A model generated the notes under the pieces. It did not search any database and was not told where the DNA came from. It saw only the letters and a program-made list of their open reading frames with translations. 33,450 bases of DNA from an uncultured Clostridia bacterium (GTDB lineage: Bacteria; Bacillota; Clostridia; Christensenellales; Borkfalkiaceae). Position numbers and translations under genes: made by a program. Positions 23,619-31,749 of the stretch are shown in pieces (within the stretch, counting starts at the first letter, position 1; every line of letters begins with the position of its first letter). Location: contig CANQBW010000019.1 in the NCBI GenBank assembly GCA_947589565.1, positions 1 through 33,450 of the forward strand. The letters run 5' to 3'.

Positions 23619-24878
23619 ATGGAGATCGCAAGAGATTTTTACTTACAAAAGCTCATCGAACATAAGCGGAATGGGTTGGTCAAGATCGTCACGGGAGTTC
23701 GCCGTTGCGGTAAGTCATACCTGCTTTTTGCGCTGTTTTACAACCATCTTTTGAAAGAAGGCGTTTCCGCCGATCATATCGTCCGCGTTTCGCTCGAAGA
23801 TTACGGAAATAAAAGCCTACAAAATCCCGACGAGCTCTATGCGTTTGTCAAGGCGCAGATCAAGGACGATGCGCCTTATTATATTCTTCTGGACGAGATT
23901 CAGCTCGTGCCCAATTTCGAGAGCGTCGTCAACGGTTTTCTGCATATTCCGAATGCGGACATTTACGTCACCGGGAGTAATTCCAAATTTCTGTCGAGCG
24001 ACATCATCACGGAATTTCGCGGGCGCGGCGACGAGATCCGCGTCTTTCCACTCTGTTTTGCGGAGTTTTACTCTGCGCTCGAAGCGAATACGCCCTTCAA
24101 TAGGGCGTGGCTTCAATATGCGACATACGGCGGAATGCCGCTGTGCCTTTCGATGAAGTCGGAATCCGACAAGGCAAAGTATTTGCAAGACCTGTTTGCA
24201 ACGACCTATCTTGCGGATATCATCAACCGAAACAACCTGCGCGGGAATGCCGAGATCAATGAGCTCACCGATATTCTCGCCTCGTCGATCGGCTCGCTCA
24301 CCAATCCATTGAAGCTCTCGAATACCTTCAACTCACAAAAGAATTTGAAACTCTCTGCAAATACGATTTCGGCGTATCTCGATCATCTGCAAGACGCGTT
24401 TCTGATCGAAAGAGCTGTCCGATACGACATCAAGGGCAAGAAGTATATCAACACGCCGTCCAAGTATTATTTTGTAGACATGGGGCTAAGGAATGCGCGG
24501 CTTTCCTTCCGCCAGCAGGAATATAACCACATCATGGAAAACATCGTCTATAATGAGTTGAAACTGCGCGGCTATTCCGTAGACGTGGGCGTAGTGGAAA
24601 CCAACCTGAAAGAAAACGGCGTATCGCAGAGAAAACAACTCGAAGTGGATTTCGTCGCCAATATGGGCAACCGCAGATATTACATTCAATGCGCTTATCG
24701 GATGCCCGACGAAGAGAAACGCAAGCAAGAACAGGCTTCCCTCCTTGGAATCAACGACGCCTTCAAAAAGATCGTCATCGTGGGAGAAGAGGTGCTGACA
24801 GGCTATAACGAACAGGGAATTTTAATTGCCTCTCTTTCGGATTTCCTTTTCAACCCCGAAAAAACGTTAAATTGGTAA
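23619..24878 (+). CDS. AAA_14/DUF4143-type ATPase
   Basis: 419 residues. N-terminal AAA domain with P-loop GVRRCGKS (26-33), Walker B ILLDEIQ (about 92-98), and sensor region YVTGSNSKFL; then FRGRGDEIRVFPLCFAEF and a C-terminal DUF4143-like domain with TYLADIINRNNLR, YYFVDMGLRNAR, and ENIVYNELKLRGYSV...EVDFVA, the last resembling a restriction-endonuclease-like fold. Proteins of this kind are abundant and variable in anaerobes; their role is not established, with defence or mobile-element links often suggested. Own promoter, and GAGGA five bases before ATG. First gene after the core block. Confidence 0.88.
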   Translation: MEIARDFYLQKLIEHKRNGLVKIVTGVRRCGKSYLLFALFYNHLLKEGVSADHIVRVSLEDYGNKSLQNPDELYAFVKAQIKDDAPYYILLDEIQLVPNFESVVNGFLHIPNADIYVTGSNSKFLSSDIITEFRGRGDEIRVFPLCFAEFYSALEANTPFNRAWLQYATYGGMPLCLSMKSESDKAKYLQDLFATTYLADIINRNNLRGNAEINELTDILASSIGSLTNPLKLSNTFNSQKNLKLSANTISAYLDHLQDAFLIERAVRYDIKGKKYINTPSKYYFVDMGLRNARLSFRQQEYNHIMENIVYNELKLRGYSVDVGVVETNLKENGVSQRKQLEVDFVANMGNRRYYIQCAYRMPDEEKRKQEQASLLGINDAFKKIVIVGEEVLTGYNEQGILIASLSDFLFNPEKTLNW

Positions 24879-24902
24879 CGTATCGCCGCAAAGGAGTTGC
24901 TT

Positions 24903-25169
24903 ATGACAAGAGGAATCAATATTAAAAAACTCGAAGCAGATCTTTGGGAGTCGGCGGACTTACTTCGCGCCGATTCGAAACTGACGAGCAATCAATACTG
25001 TATGCCTGTGCTCGGTCTGATTTTCCTGCGCTACGCTTATGGTCGCTTCAAATTGGTTGAGGCGGAGATCCTCAAAAACAGACCTATGCGCAACGGCAAA
25101 CCTCTCCCGGTCGAGGCGAGCGATTTCGCGGAAATGGCTGAATCGCTATGGTTTCGTTTAAAGAGGTAA
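24903..25169 (+). pseudogene. hsdM: Type I restriction methylase (HsdM) N-terminal fragment
   Basis: 88 residues. It starts like the HsdM N-terminal helical domain: LEADLWESADLLR...SKLTSNQYCMPVLGLIFLRYAYGRF, continuing to about residue 75, then unrelated residues and a stop. A normal HsdM has about 500 residues with the N6-adenine methylase motif NPPY, absent here. ATG 24903 has AAGGAG six bases upstream, so a short peptide might still be made. No hsdS or hsdR is visible. Remnant of a type I restriction-modification locus. Confidence 0.8.
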
Positions 25170-25197
25170 CCACCCACGAAGCAAATCACCAATAAAG

Positions 25198-25312
25198 AAT
25201 AAGAAGAATGGCAGAAATACAAAGCTGAGAACGCAAAAGGACATATGCTGTTGACGGATACCATCCGGTTCATCTGCGAGGCCAACGGCTATGACGCAGG
25301 AAAGATCGGGTA
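25198..25312 (+). pseudogene. Orphan coding remnant
   Basis: From about 25206 to a TAG at 25310-25312 one frame reads EWQKYKAENAKGHMLL and then DTIRFICEANGYDAGKIG. Composition and hydrophobic pattern look like the C-terminal end of a protein, but an in-frame stop lies just upstream and no start signal is present. I do not recognise the family. It lies between the hsdM fragment and the RES gene, so it is probably debris of the same rearrangement. Confidence 0.35.
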
Positions 25313-25367
25313 GCACTTCCTTAGAAATCCTGCCGAAAATCACAGAACAAGGAGATTGATTAAAACT

Positions 25368-26240
25368 ATGTGCCTGTTTGAATTCTCTGACATTTCCAAA
25401 AATGAAAAAACCATTCAGCGAACATGGGAGAATTTTCGTTCAGCTTTAGCCACAGGTGTTTTTTCATATAATGAGTTGGATGCTGCAAAAGCGAACATTA
25501 CATTTCTAAAGGTTTTTAATGACCTTTTTTCTCACTGTCATCCGTTCTTTGATGCATCAGCAGAAAGCATATTATCCTGCCCCACAACTTTAATGAGAGC
25601 AGTAAGACTTCTTCCTGCTGATCCAGACCCAACGTACAGCAGATTTATTCCAAACAAAAACTATATAACGAAGCACAATCGGTTTAGCCCTCCGGGAGTA
25701 GAATGGTTGTATTTGGCCATGGGCGATCCGTGCGTTGCCAAGAATTGTGCCTTAAAAGAATGTCGAGCTGTAACAGGTGAACTGTTCAGTTTGTGTCAGT
25801 TCAAACTTAATGAGAAATATTCAGAAAAAACGCTTGTTGACCTTACGATAGCAGAAGATGTGTCGTATGAAGATTTAAACAGGCAACTTGAGAACTCAGC
25901 CGATGATATTCGTAATCGTGAAGTAAAGAAAGCCGTAAATAGCATCATGCGTAAAGGATATGCCAAGACGCCAGATGTCAGTGATGTTAAGGAGAAGCTT
26001 ACAAGGTGGGTAGCATATACTTATGCAAGGCTGCTATCAAAACAGATTTTTGTTCCTGTGGAAACTGAAGATAAAGAATTCATGTATTCGCCATTCCAGT
26101 GTATGGCCCAATACTTTTTATCCCATGGATATGAGGGTATCGTTTATTCGAGCACAGTATTCCCCGAAGGAAAAAATGTGGTACTGTTCGATAAAGATGC
26201 TGCCACCCCTATTGGAAAGATAATAAAGATCTATGTATAA
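25368..26240 (+). CDS. RES-domain protein (possible NAD-consuming toxin)
   Basis: 290 residues from ATG 25368; a TTG at 25356 lies too close to the AAGGAG at 25349-25354. The C-terminal two-thirds fits the RES domain: RFSPPGVEWLYLAMGDP (105-121), Glu in LKECRA (about 131), and near the end YFLSHGYEGIVYSSTVF with the conserved Ser, then NVVLFDKD. Characterised RES toxins degrade NAD by phosphorolysis or hydrolysis and pair with an upstream Xre/MbcA-type antitoxin; no such gene is present next to this one. The N-terminal about 90 residues are an extra region without a recognised domain. Codon use is clearly more AT-rich than the core genes, suggesting recent transfer. Activity as a toxin is inference. 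Confidence 0.75.
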   Translation: MCLFEFSDISKNEKTIQRTWENFRSALATGVFSYNELDAAKANITFLKVFNDLFSHCHPFFDASAESILSCPTTLMRAVRLLPADPDPTYSRFIPNKNYITKHNRFSPPGVEWLYLAMGDPCVAKNCALKECRAVTGELFSLCQFKLNEKYSEKTLVDLTIAEDVSYEDLNRQLENSADDIRNREVKKAVNSIMRKGYAKTPDVSDVKEKLTRWVAYTYARLLSKQIFVPVETEDKEFMYSPFQCMAQYFLSHGYEGIVYSSTVFPEGKNVVLFDKDAATPIGKIIKIYV

Positions 26241-26295
26241 TATGAAAAACGCCTTCGAGCCGATGTGGTTCAGAGCCGTTGTTGCGTCAATGGGG

Positions 26296-26640
26296 TTATA
26301 CCTTGATTTCAGTGCCGTCCTTGAAAGTTACCAGAATGTCCTTTTTGCTGTGGACGATGAAGTAGTCCACCTTCGCCAGCCAGTCGGTTTCCCGAAACTT
26401 AGTCAGTGGCTCGCTCCGCAGATTCTTCAGGTAAGTTTCGATCTGGTGCTTCCGAGCCATGCGCTCGGCAATTAGGTCTGTGACCTTGGTGTTTCTGGCC
26501 TTGGCCTTGTCGACCGGTTCACCAGCTCGTCGTAGTGTTTTGGTATTCGACCTGATCAAGGGCGACGTGAGCGTTTTCTTTGATGCACTCCTTGATGAGC
26601 TTGGCAGCGAGCTCACAGGATGTATCTCCAAATTTGAGTT
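26296..26640 (-). pseudogene. Serine recombinase C-terminal remnant
   Basis: On the minus strand the last part reads TDLIAERMARKHQIETYL, then LTKFRETDWLAKVDYFIVHSK, ending in ILVTFKDGTEIKV and a stop at 26296-26298. That ending is characteristic of large serine site-specific recombinases. Going upstream, homology-like sequence continues with two frame changes: HYDELVNR near 26515-26540, and before it AAKLIKECIKENAHVALDQVEYQ reaching about 26635. No catalytic resolvase domain is present. It is interpreted as the decayed end of an integrative element, lying antisense just before hipA. Confidence 0.7.
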
Positions 26641-26667
26641 GAAAAAAATTTCAGAATATGGTAAAAT
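26639..26667 (+). promoter_or_regulatory. Sigma-A promoter of the HipA-like gene
   Basis: TTGAAA (26639-26644), a 17-nt spacer, and TAAAAT (26662-26667), only about 20 nt before the ATG, which has AAGGAGGT at 26673-26680. The promoter is formed at the edge of the recombinase remnant. Confidence 0.7.
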
Positions 26668-26686
26668 CAAAAAAGGAGGTGCCTCA

Positions 26687-27901
26687 ATGGAGTATTATCT
26701 CATGCACAACGAAAAGAAAGTCGCGCTTATTTCGCTCGATGTGGACACAGGCGTCATTCTAAGGATCAACAAGCTCTTTGAGGAAGCTCTCCTGCCCTGC
26801 GGCGTTGGCGTGCGGAATGCGCATCCGGACAGAGCCGCCTTGAACGAATGGTGGATCGACCGTTCCATTCCCGCAAGCAGGTCGGGAATCGAAAGAGCTT
26901 TGGAAGAGATGAACATCTCCTCTACAAAGATGCTCCTTTCGCGGTGCTTCGGTTTGAGCCTTTCCGATCAATATTGGATCTGTCCGAAAGGTTCTACTCT
27001 TTCCTGGCACGAGGTCAATTTCTTCGAGAACGACTTTTCCGAGGATATCGGCGACATTTTGATCGGGAAAAGAAAGGACTCGAAGAACCTTGATTTCCGC
27101 TCCCCCGACAATACTTCGGACGGCGCTTTGAAGAAGCGCTGGAAAATCGTAAACGGAAAGCGCTGCCTTTTGAAATCGGGAAGCAATCCTTTCCGCCAGC
27201 AGCCCTTTAACGAAGTGATCGCCTCCAAAATCGCTAAGCGCTTGAATATCCCGCATGTGGAATATGATGTCGTATGGGATGGGGGAGAGCCTTACAGCAT
27301 TTGCGAGGATTTTATCGACAAAGAGACTGAGCTTGTCAGCGCATGGCGCATCATGAAAACCGGGAAGCGAGATAATGCGACTTCCCTCTATCGTCACTAT
27401 GTGAATTGCTGCGGGAAGCTCGGCGTAGACATTGTCCCTGCGATCGACCGCATGATCGTTCTCGACTATATCATCGCCAACGAGGATCGTCACTTGAATA
27501 ACTTTGGTCTTGTGCGAAACGCCTACTCGATGGAATGGCTCGGTGCGGCGCCGATCTACGACAGCGGCTCGTCGCTCGGGTTCGATAAGACCGAGCGCAT
27601 GATCAACTTGGAAGCGGAGATCGAATGCAAACCGTTCAAGAAAGGTCATGAAGAGCAGCTGAAACTCGTCTCATCTTTCGATTGGATCGATTTTGATTCG
27701 CTCTTGGGCATTGAGCATGAAATTACCTCCGTGCTTTCCGAAACGGATGGATTGGAGAGTGAGGCGAGAAGAGAAGCGATCGTGCAGCTCGTATTGAGAC
27801 GCATTGGGCGCTTAAAAGAGTTTGCGGGTCAGCATAAGCCTCAGGAAGACAGACCCGAAGAGGACGTGACGGAAAATCTCGCAAAAGCATATAAAGAGTA
27901 A
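26687..27901 (+). CDS. HipA-like kinase-fold protein
   Basis: 404 residues. N-terminal region (about 1-110) with SIPASRSGI and a C-terminal HipA-type kinase domain (about 150-385). Visible: KRWKIVNGKRCLLKSGS (nucleotide loop and Lys), QQPFNEVIASKIAKRL, catalytic loop ANEDRHLNNFG (264-274, Asp 267), and the metal-binding segment APIYDSGSSLGFD. HipA phosphorylates glutamyl-tRNA synthetase and causes growth arrest; this Firmicutes subgroup is often labelled simply HipA-domain protein and its target is unknown. No HipB-like DNA-binding partner is adjacent. ATG 26687 has a full AAGGAGGT. The long open frame upstream to 26459 runs antisense through the recombinase remnant and is not part of the gene. 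Confidence 0.82.
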   Translation: MEYYLMHNEKKVALISLDVDTGVILRINKLFEEALLPCGVGVRNAHPDRAALNEWWIDRSIPASRSGIERALEEMNISSTKMLLSRCFGLSLSDQYWICPKGSTLSWHEVNFFENDFSEDIGDILIGKRKDSKNLDFRSPDNTSDGALKKRWKIVNGKRCLLKSGSNPFRQQPFNEVIASKIAKRLNIPHVEYDVVWDGGEPYSICEDFIDKETELVSAWRIMKTGKRDNATSLYRHYVNCCGKLGVDIVPAIDRMIVLDYIIANEDRHLNNFGLVRNAYSMEWLGAAPIYDSGSSLGFDKTERMINLEAEIECKPFKKGHEEQLKLVSSFDWIDFDSLLGIEHEITSVLSETDGLESEARREAIVQLVLRRIGRLKEFAGQHKPQEDRPEEDVTENLAKAYKE

Positions 27902-27931
27902 TCATTGGTAAAAGAATAGAACTTCGCTTAA

Positions 27932-28735
27932 GGGTATACCAAGGGGTTTGACTTCTATATCTTCGAACACGCTCTTCCGCTTTTTCTTCAAGATCAGGGT
28001 TTTCCGAAGGACGGCGTGATCATTCTGTCCAATCCCAACGACCTTTCGATGCTCGGCATCGAACTCGGCGAGCGCGTCATGCTCGACAAAATGAACTATT
28101 TCGAGTCGAACGTCTCGCACCCGCTTCTCCAATATATCGACCCGGAGGAAATGGGCGTTACCGCATACAAAAAAGTTCTCTCGTATGACGAAAGTTTCAG
28201 ACCTATCCTGTTTTGCAACGGCGACCCCGTCATGCTCGTCAAGGAGACGCCGACCGAGCGGTTCATCGTCATGCCCTTTTCCATCAACTGGTCAAATCTT
28301 GCCAATACGTCGCTGCTCACAAAACTTCTCTATAACATGATCACGCACTATATGCCGCTCACTTTACAGGAGTACGAAGTGGAGGCGGACGGAGCGGTGG
28401 AGCTTCTTTGCAAGGGTTCCTCGATCACGGTGACGGACCCGAACGGCGAAGCCGAGACCTACTATGATTTTCCGGGCAGTATCGATCTGCCCGAGCTCGG
28501 AACTTACACCTTTGCAACAAATTATGCTTACGAAAAGGAACGGGAAATTCGCAAAGTTTATGTGAAACTCCCCAATTCTCAGAGCGGGCTCTTTCGTTCG
28601 ATCGCGCTCAACATGAGACTGGACAATACGGAAATTTGGGAAGAGCTCGGAAGCGATCTCTTCTTGTATCTTGCGATCGTCATTCTGGTGCTTGCCGTTG
28701 TGGAGTGGTGTCTGCAACTGAGGGACGTCTATTGA
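27932..28735 (+). pseudogene. BatA/vWA-like membrane protein, 5' truncated
   Basis: Protein-like sequence begins abruptly at about 27932, just after an in-frame TAA (27929-27931), as GFDFYIFEHALP...DGVIILSNPNDL, and continues to a C-terminal membrane helix LFLYLAIVILVLAVVEW and stop at 28735. The earliest possible start is the GTG at 28016 (239 residues); ATG follows at 28049. Homologous proteins beside vWA genes are about twice as long, with N-terminal membrane helices and a vWA domain, all missing here. The break coincides with the end of the hipA gene 30 nt upstream, so the accessory island or a deletion removed the 5' part. The following vWA gene is its normal operon partner. Confidence 0.65.
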
Positions 28736-28747
28736 GGGAGGGGATGT

Positions 28748-31627
28748 ATGACTGATTTTAAAATTCATTTTTCGGTCAGCGGCTGGCTGCTGCTCCTCAT
28801 CATACCTCTTCTCATTCTCTCTTTCTTTGTCTTTTTCAAAGTCAAGAAGCAGTTCCGCCGTTCCCGCAACCGCATTGTCTCGTTGGTACTTCACTGCATC
28901 GTGCTTGTCCTGTGTGTTTTTGTGCTCTCGGGCATTTACTTTACTTACGACACCGCCAATGAGCGCAACGAGCTCGTCATTCTCGTCGACGCGTCGGAGA
29001 GCGACGCCGCCTATAAGGAGCGCGTCGATTCCTATGTGCATGACATACTCACGGAAAACGGGGACCTGAGCAATGTTGCGATCGTGACCTTCGGCTATGA
29101 CCAAAAAGTGGCCCTCGAAATGGGCAAGCACGACCCCGAAAAGGCGTATGAAAAATATCTCTCCGCGCCGCTGCCGGATACGACGGCGACGGACATCAGC
29201 GGCGCTTTGACCTTTGTCTGGGACCCCGAGACAAAGACGAGCGGGGGCGAAGGGGATGAAATCATCCACTATCCCGAAACGGCGAAGATCTTTCTCGTAA
29301 GCGACGGACTTCAGACGGACAGGGACGCCATGAGTGTGGCGGGACGCATCGCCATGGACGGGATCCAGATCGATGCCGCGCATTATCCGGCGGTGTTCCA
29401 AAATGATGCACGGATCATGAGCGTGACCTTTCCCGATCGCAACTTTTCCTTGGGGGAAACGATCGATTTTTCCGTGGAGCTCGCAAGTTCCCTTACGGAG
29501 AGGGCGAGGATCGACCTCGTCGACAGGAGCGATTTCGGCGAAAAATCGGCGTCAAGGAGCGATATAAACTTGAGTCTGGGAACGCAGACGATCGCCTTTC
29601 CGTATGCTTTTTCTTCGCCGGGACACCATGAACTTCAATTTGTCTTGACGATCGCGGGAGATTCGATCGCGGAAAATAATGTGTATTATACCTTCTATGA
29701 CCTCGAAGAGTACACCTCCGTCCTCGTCTTGGAGCGATATGATGGCGAGTCGGAAAAGTTCGTGAGTGAGTTCAAAAAGTCCAAAGGCGGCGAGAGCGCG
29801 GTCGTCGACGTCGTCAATATCAAGAGCGGAACCGTTCCGAATAAGATCGAAGCTCTCGTCCGATACAACGAGGTCGTGCTTGTGAATATCGCGCATTCCG
29901 ATCTGCCTGCGGGATTTGAAAATCTGCTCGAATCTTACGTCAAGGACTATGGGGGCGGAATGCTCACGGTGGGAGGTTTGGAACATGACGAGAGCGGCAA
30001 TGTCGTCATGACAGCCGACGGCGTTCCCAAGGCCCATGCGTACGATCAAGCCGATTTGAACGGAACTAAACTTCAGGAGATGCTGCCCGTCGAAGCTGCC
30101 GACTATTCGCCTTCGACGGCGCTTGCGATCATCGTCGACATCTCCGGTTCGATGAGTTATGCGGCGGGTTCGGGGCTCGAGATCGCGATACAGGGCGCAA
30201 TGGACGCGATCGACGCCCTTTCAACGCGCGACCAAGTGGGTATTTTGACCCTTGAAGACAACTACGAAGTTGACATGGCAATGGTACCCATGACGCGCAA
30301 GTCGGAGATCTTAAATACGATAAGACATCTTTCGGATCGGGGCGGCTCGGGCGGAACGGTCTACGCGCCGGCAATCGAAATGGCGTGTCAGACGCTCGCC
30401 GCAATCCAATCCGCCGAACGCAAACATATCCTGTTCCTTTCGGACGCCGATCCAAGCGACGAATACGAAAAATTTAACTCCGTCATGCAAAAATTCCACA
30501 AGAATGTCGGCATCAATTTGACCGTGATCACCTGCAAAGGGCAATACAGTCAAGCAAGTTTTCACTACAAAATGATGGAGGACTTTGCGGCGAGCAATGA
30601 CGGACACGCCTATGTCGCGGAGATCGGGGACGTAAAGTCCTTTTCGGATATCCTTTCCCAAGATCTCGGCGCGGGAAAAGAGTTCTCGGGCGCCGTTCCC
30701 GCAGAGTATATTCCGAAAATTGCCCAAGACACGCCAATTGTGGACAATATCAGTCAATCCGACCTCGACCAGATCACGATGAACGGCTTCTTTACGACTC
30801 TGGCGAAGGGCTACGGCGAGGTGGAGGTGTCTCTTACGGCGGAATATGTTCCGCTCTATGCGCAGTGGAAATACGGAGAAGGCACGGTGGGGAGCTTTAT
30901 GTGCGATTTGAGCGGTTACTGGTCGGCGCAGCTTCTCGGCAATGAAACGGGGACGAAACTTGTTGGAAACATGGTTTCGGGACTCATCGCCAAAGTGACC
31001 GAGATCATCGAGGGCGACGCCTTCCGAATTTCGCTCATCGAGGACAATTATCGCACCCAGGTCAGCATTTACGGTTTCGATCCGCAAGCGGAGAGCACGA
31101 GTAAACTCATAGCTTTCGTCGGCGGCCCCGACGGAGAGGTGCAGAAGTTCGATCTGCGAGAGGGCTCTCTGACCGGGAATCGGTTTACTTTCGAGAATAA
31201 GACGCAGGGCGTCTATGAGATCACCGTCATCAAAGTTCCGCAAACGTTAAATCTTTATGCGCAAGGCATTTCGTCGCCGCAGGATATTCCGCCGTCGCAG
31301 ATCGGCGGAACTTTGCGGGCATACAGGGCGTTTTCCTATTCCAAGGAATATGACCCGTCGCTTGCGGGAGGGAAGGAGCTTTTGATCGCTCTCTCAACGC
31401 GTGAAATCGAGGAAACGGCAGACCCGACCGAAAAACTTGTCTACAGCGCGGAGGATCTGCTCGGCTATTTTGCCGAAGTGCATGTGGTCAAAAACCCGCA
31501 GCTCTTTCTCTGCATCGCCGCCGTAGTTCTCATGCTGCTCGATATCGCCGCCCGCAAATTCAAGATCAGGTGGCTGCATGAAATTTTAAGAACGCGCAAA
31601 CAGCAAAAGACCCAATTCGGCGAATGA
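28748..31627 (+). CDS. Large vWA-domain membrane protein
   Basis: 959 residues. Two N-terminal membrane helices (about 12-32 and 45-64), then extracytoplasmic vWA-like sequence starting ELVILVDASES (Asp about 81), a beta-rich segment (about 220-300), a glutamine-amidotransferase-like region with LVNIAHSDLPAGFENLLESYVKD and GGGMLTVGG (about 375-420), a second vWA domain with a complete MIDAS motif VDISGSM (Asp 464, Ser 466, Ser 468) and LFLSDADPSD, and a C-terminal helix LFLCIAAVVLMLLDIAA. Such proteins occur with BatA-like and MoxR ATPase genes and probably act in envelope complex assembly; the exact role is unknown. GGAGGGG lies shortly before ATG 28748. MoxR and DUF58 partners are not in the window. 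Confidence 0.85.
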   Translation: MTDFKIHFSVSGWLLLLIIPLLILSFFVFFKVKKQFRRSRNRIVSLVLHCIVLVLCVFVLSGIYFTYDTANERNELVILVDASESDAAYKERVDSYVHDILTENGDLSNVAIVTFGYDQKVALEMGKHDPEKAYEKYLSAPLPDTTATDISGALTFVWDPETKTSGGEGDEIIHYPETAKIFLVSDGLQTDRDAMSVAGRIAMDGIQIDAAHYPAVFQNDARIMSVTFPDRNFSLGETIDFSVELASSLTERARIDLVDRSDFGEKSASRSDINLSLGTQTIAFPYAFSSPGHHELQFVLTIAGDSIAENNVYYTFYDLEEYTSVLVLERYDGESEKFVSEFKKSKGGESAVVDVVNIKSGTVPNKIEALVRYNEVVLVNIAHSDLPAGFENLLESYVKDYGGGMLTVGGLEHDESGNVVMTADGVPKAHAYDQADLNGTKLQEMLPVEAADYSPSTALAIIVDISGSMSYAAGSGLEIAIQGAMDAIDALSTRDQVGILTLEDNYEVDMAMVPMTRKSEILNTIRHLSDRGGSGGTVYAPAIEMACQTLAAIQSAERKHILFLSDADPSDEYEKFNSVMQKFHKNVGINLTVITCKGQYSQASFHYKMMEDFAASNDGHAYVAEIGDVKSFSDILSQDLGAGKEFSGAVPAEYIPKIAQDTPIVDNISQSDLDQITMNGFFTTLAKGYGEVEVSLTAEYVPLYAQWKYGEGTVGSFMCDLSGYWSAQLLGNETGTKLVGNMVSGLIAKVTEIIEGDAFRISLIEDNYRTQVSIYGFDPQAESTSKLIAFVGGPDGEVQKFDLREGSLTGNRFTFENKTQGVYEITVIKVPQTLNLYAQGISSPQDIPPSQIGGTLRAYRAFSYSKEYDPSLAGGKELLIALSTREIEETADPTEKLVYSAEDLLGYFAEVHVVKNPQLFLCIAAVVLMLLDIAARKFKIRWLHEILRTRKQQKTQFGE

Positions 31628-31639
31628 CGGGAAGATATC

Positions 31640-31669
31640 AAAAAGGCATACGGATCGTATGCCTTTTTT
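31640..31669 (+). terminator. Terminator after the vWA gene
   Basis: AAAAAGGCATACG (31640-31652), loop GAT, CGTATGCCTTTTTT (31656-31669). A strong, bidirectional intrinsic terminator. The arms AAAAGGCATAC and GTATGCCTTTTTT match those of the spoIVB terminator at 23471-23501. Confidence 0.88.
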
Positions 31670-31686
31670 CTTTTGTTAAAAGACAA

Positions 31687-31705
31687 CCTCCCGCTATGCG
31701 GGAGG
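31687..31705. repeat. Short hairpin CCTCCCGC-TAT-GCGGGAGG
   Basis: A perfect 8-bp stem directly after the vWA terminator, flanked by AAAAGACAA and AAAAAGGG. It lies at the edge of the second intergenic repeat cluster and could be another repeat unit or a minus-strand terminator. Confidence 0.5.
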
Positions 31706-31749
31706 AAAAAGGGAGCGGAAGCGTTGCAAAGAAAAACCTCCGATGAAAA

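Noticed and set aside
26233-26475. 80-residue plus-strand open frame after the RES gene
   Set aside because: It is antisense to the recombinase C-terminal sequence, which has clear family character on the minus strand.
28364-29401. 345-residue minus-strand open frame opposite the vWA genes
   Set aside because: It covers the junction of two plus-strand genes with strong domain evidence and has no recognisable domain itself.
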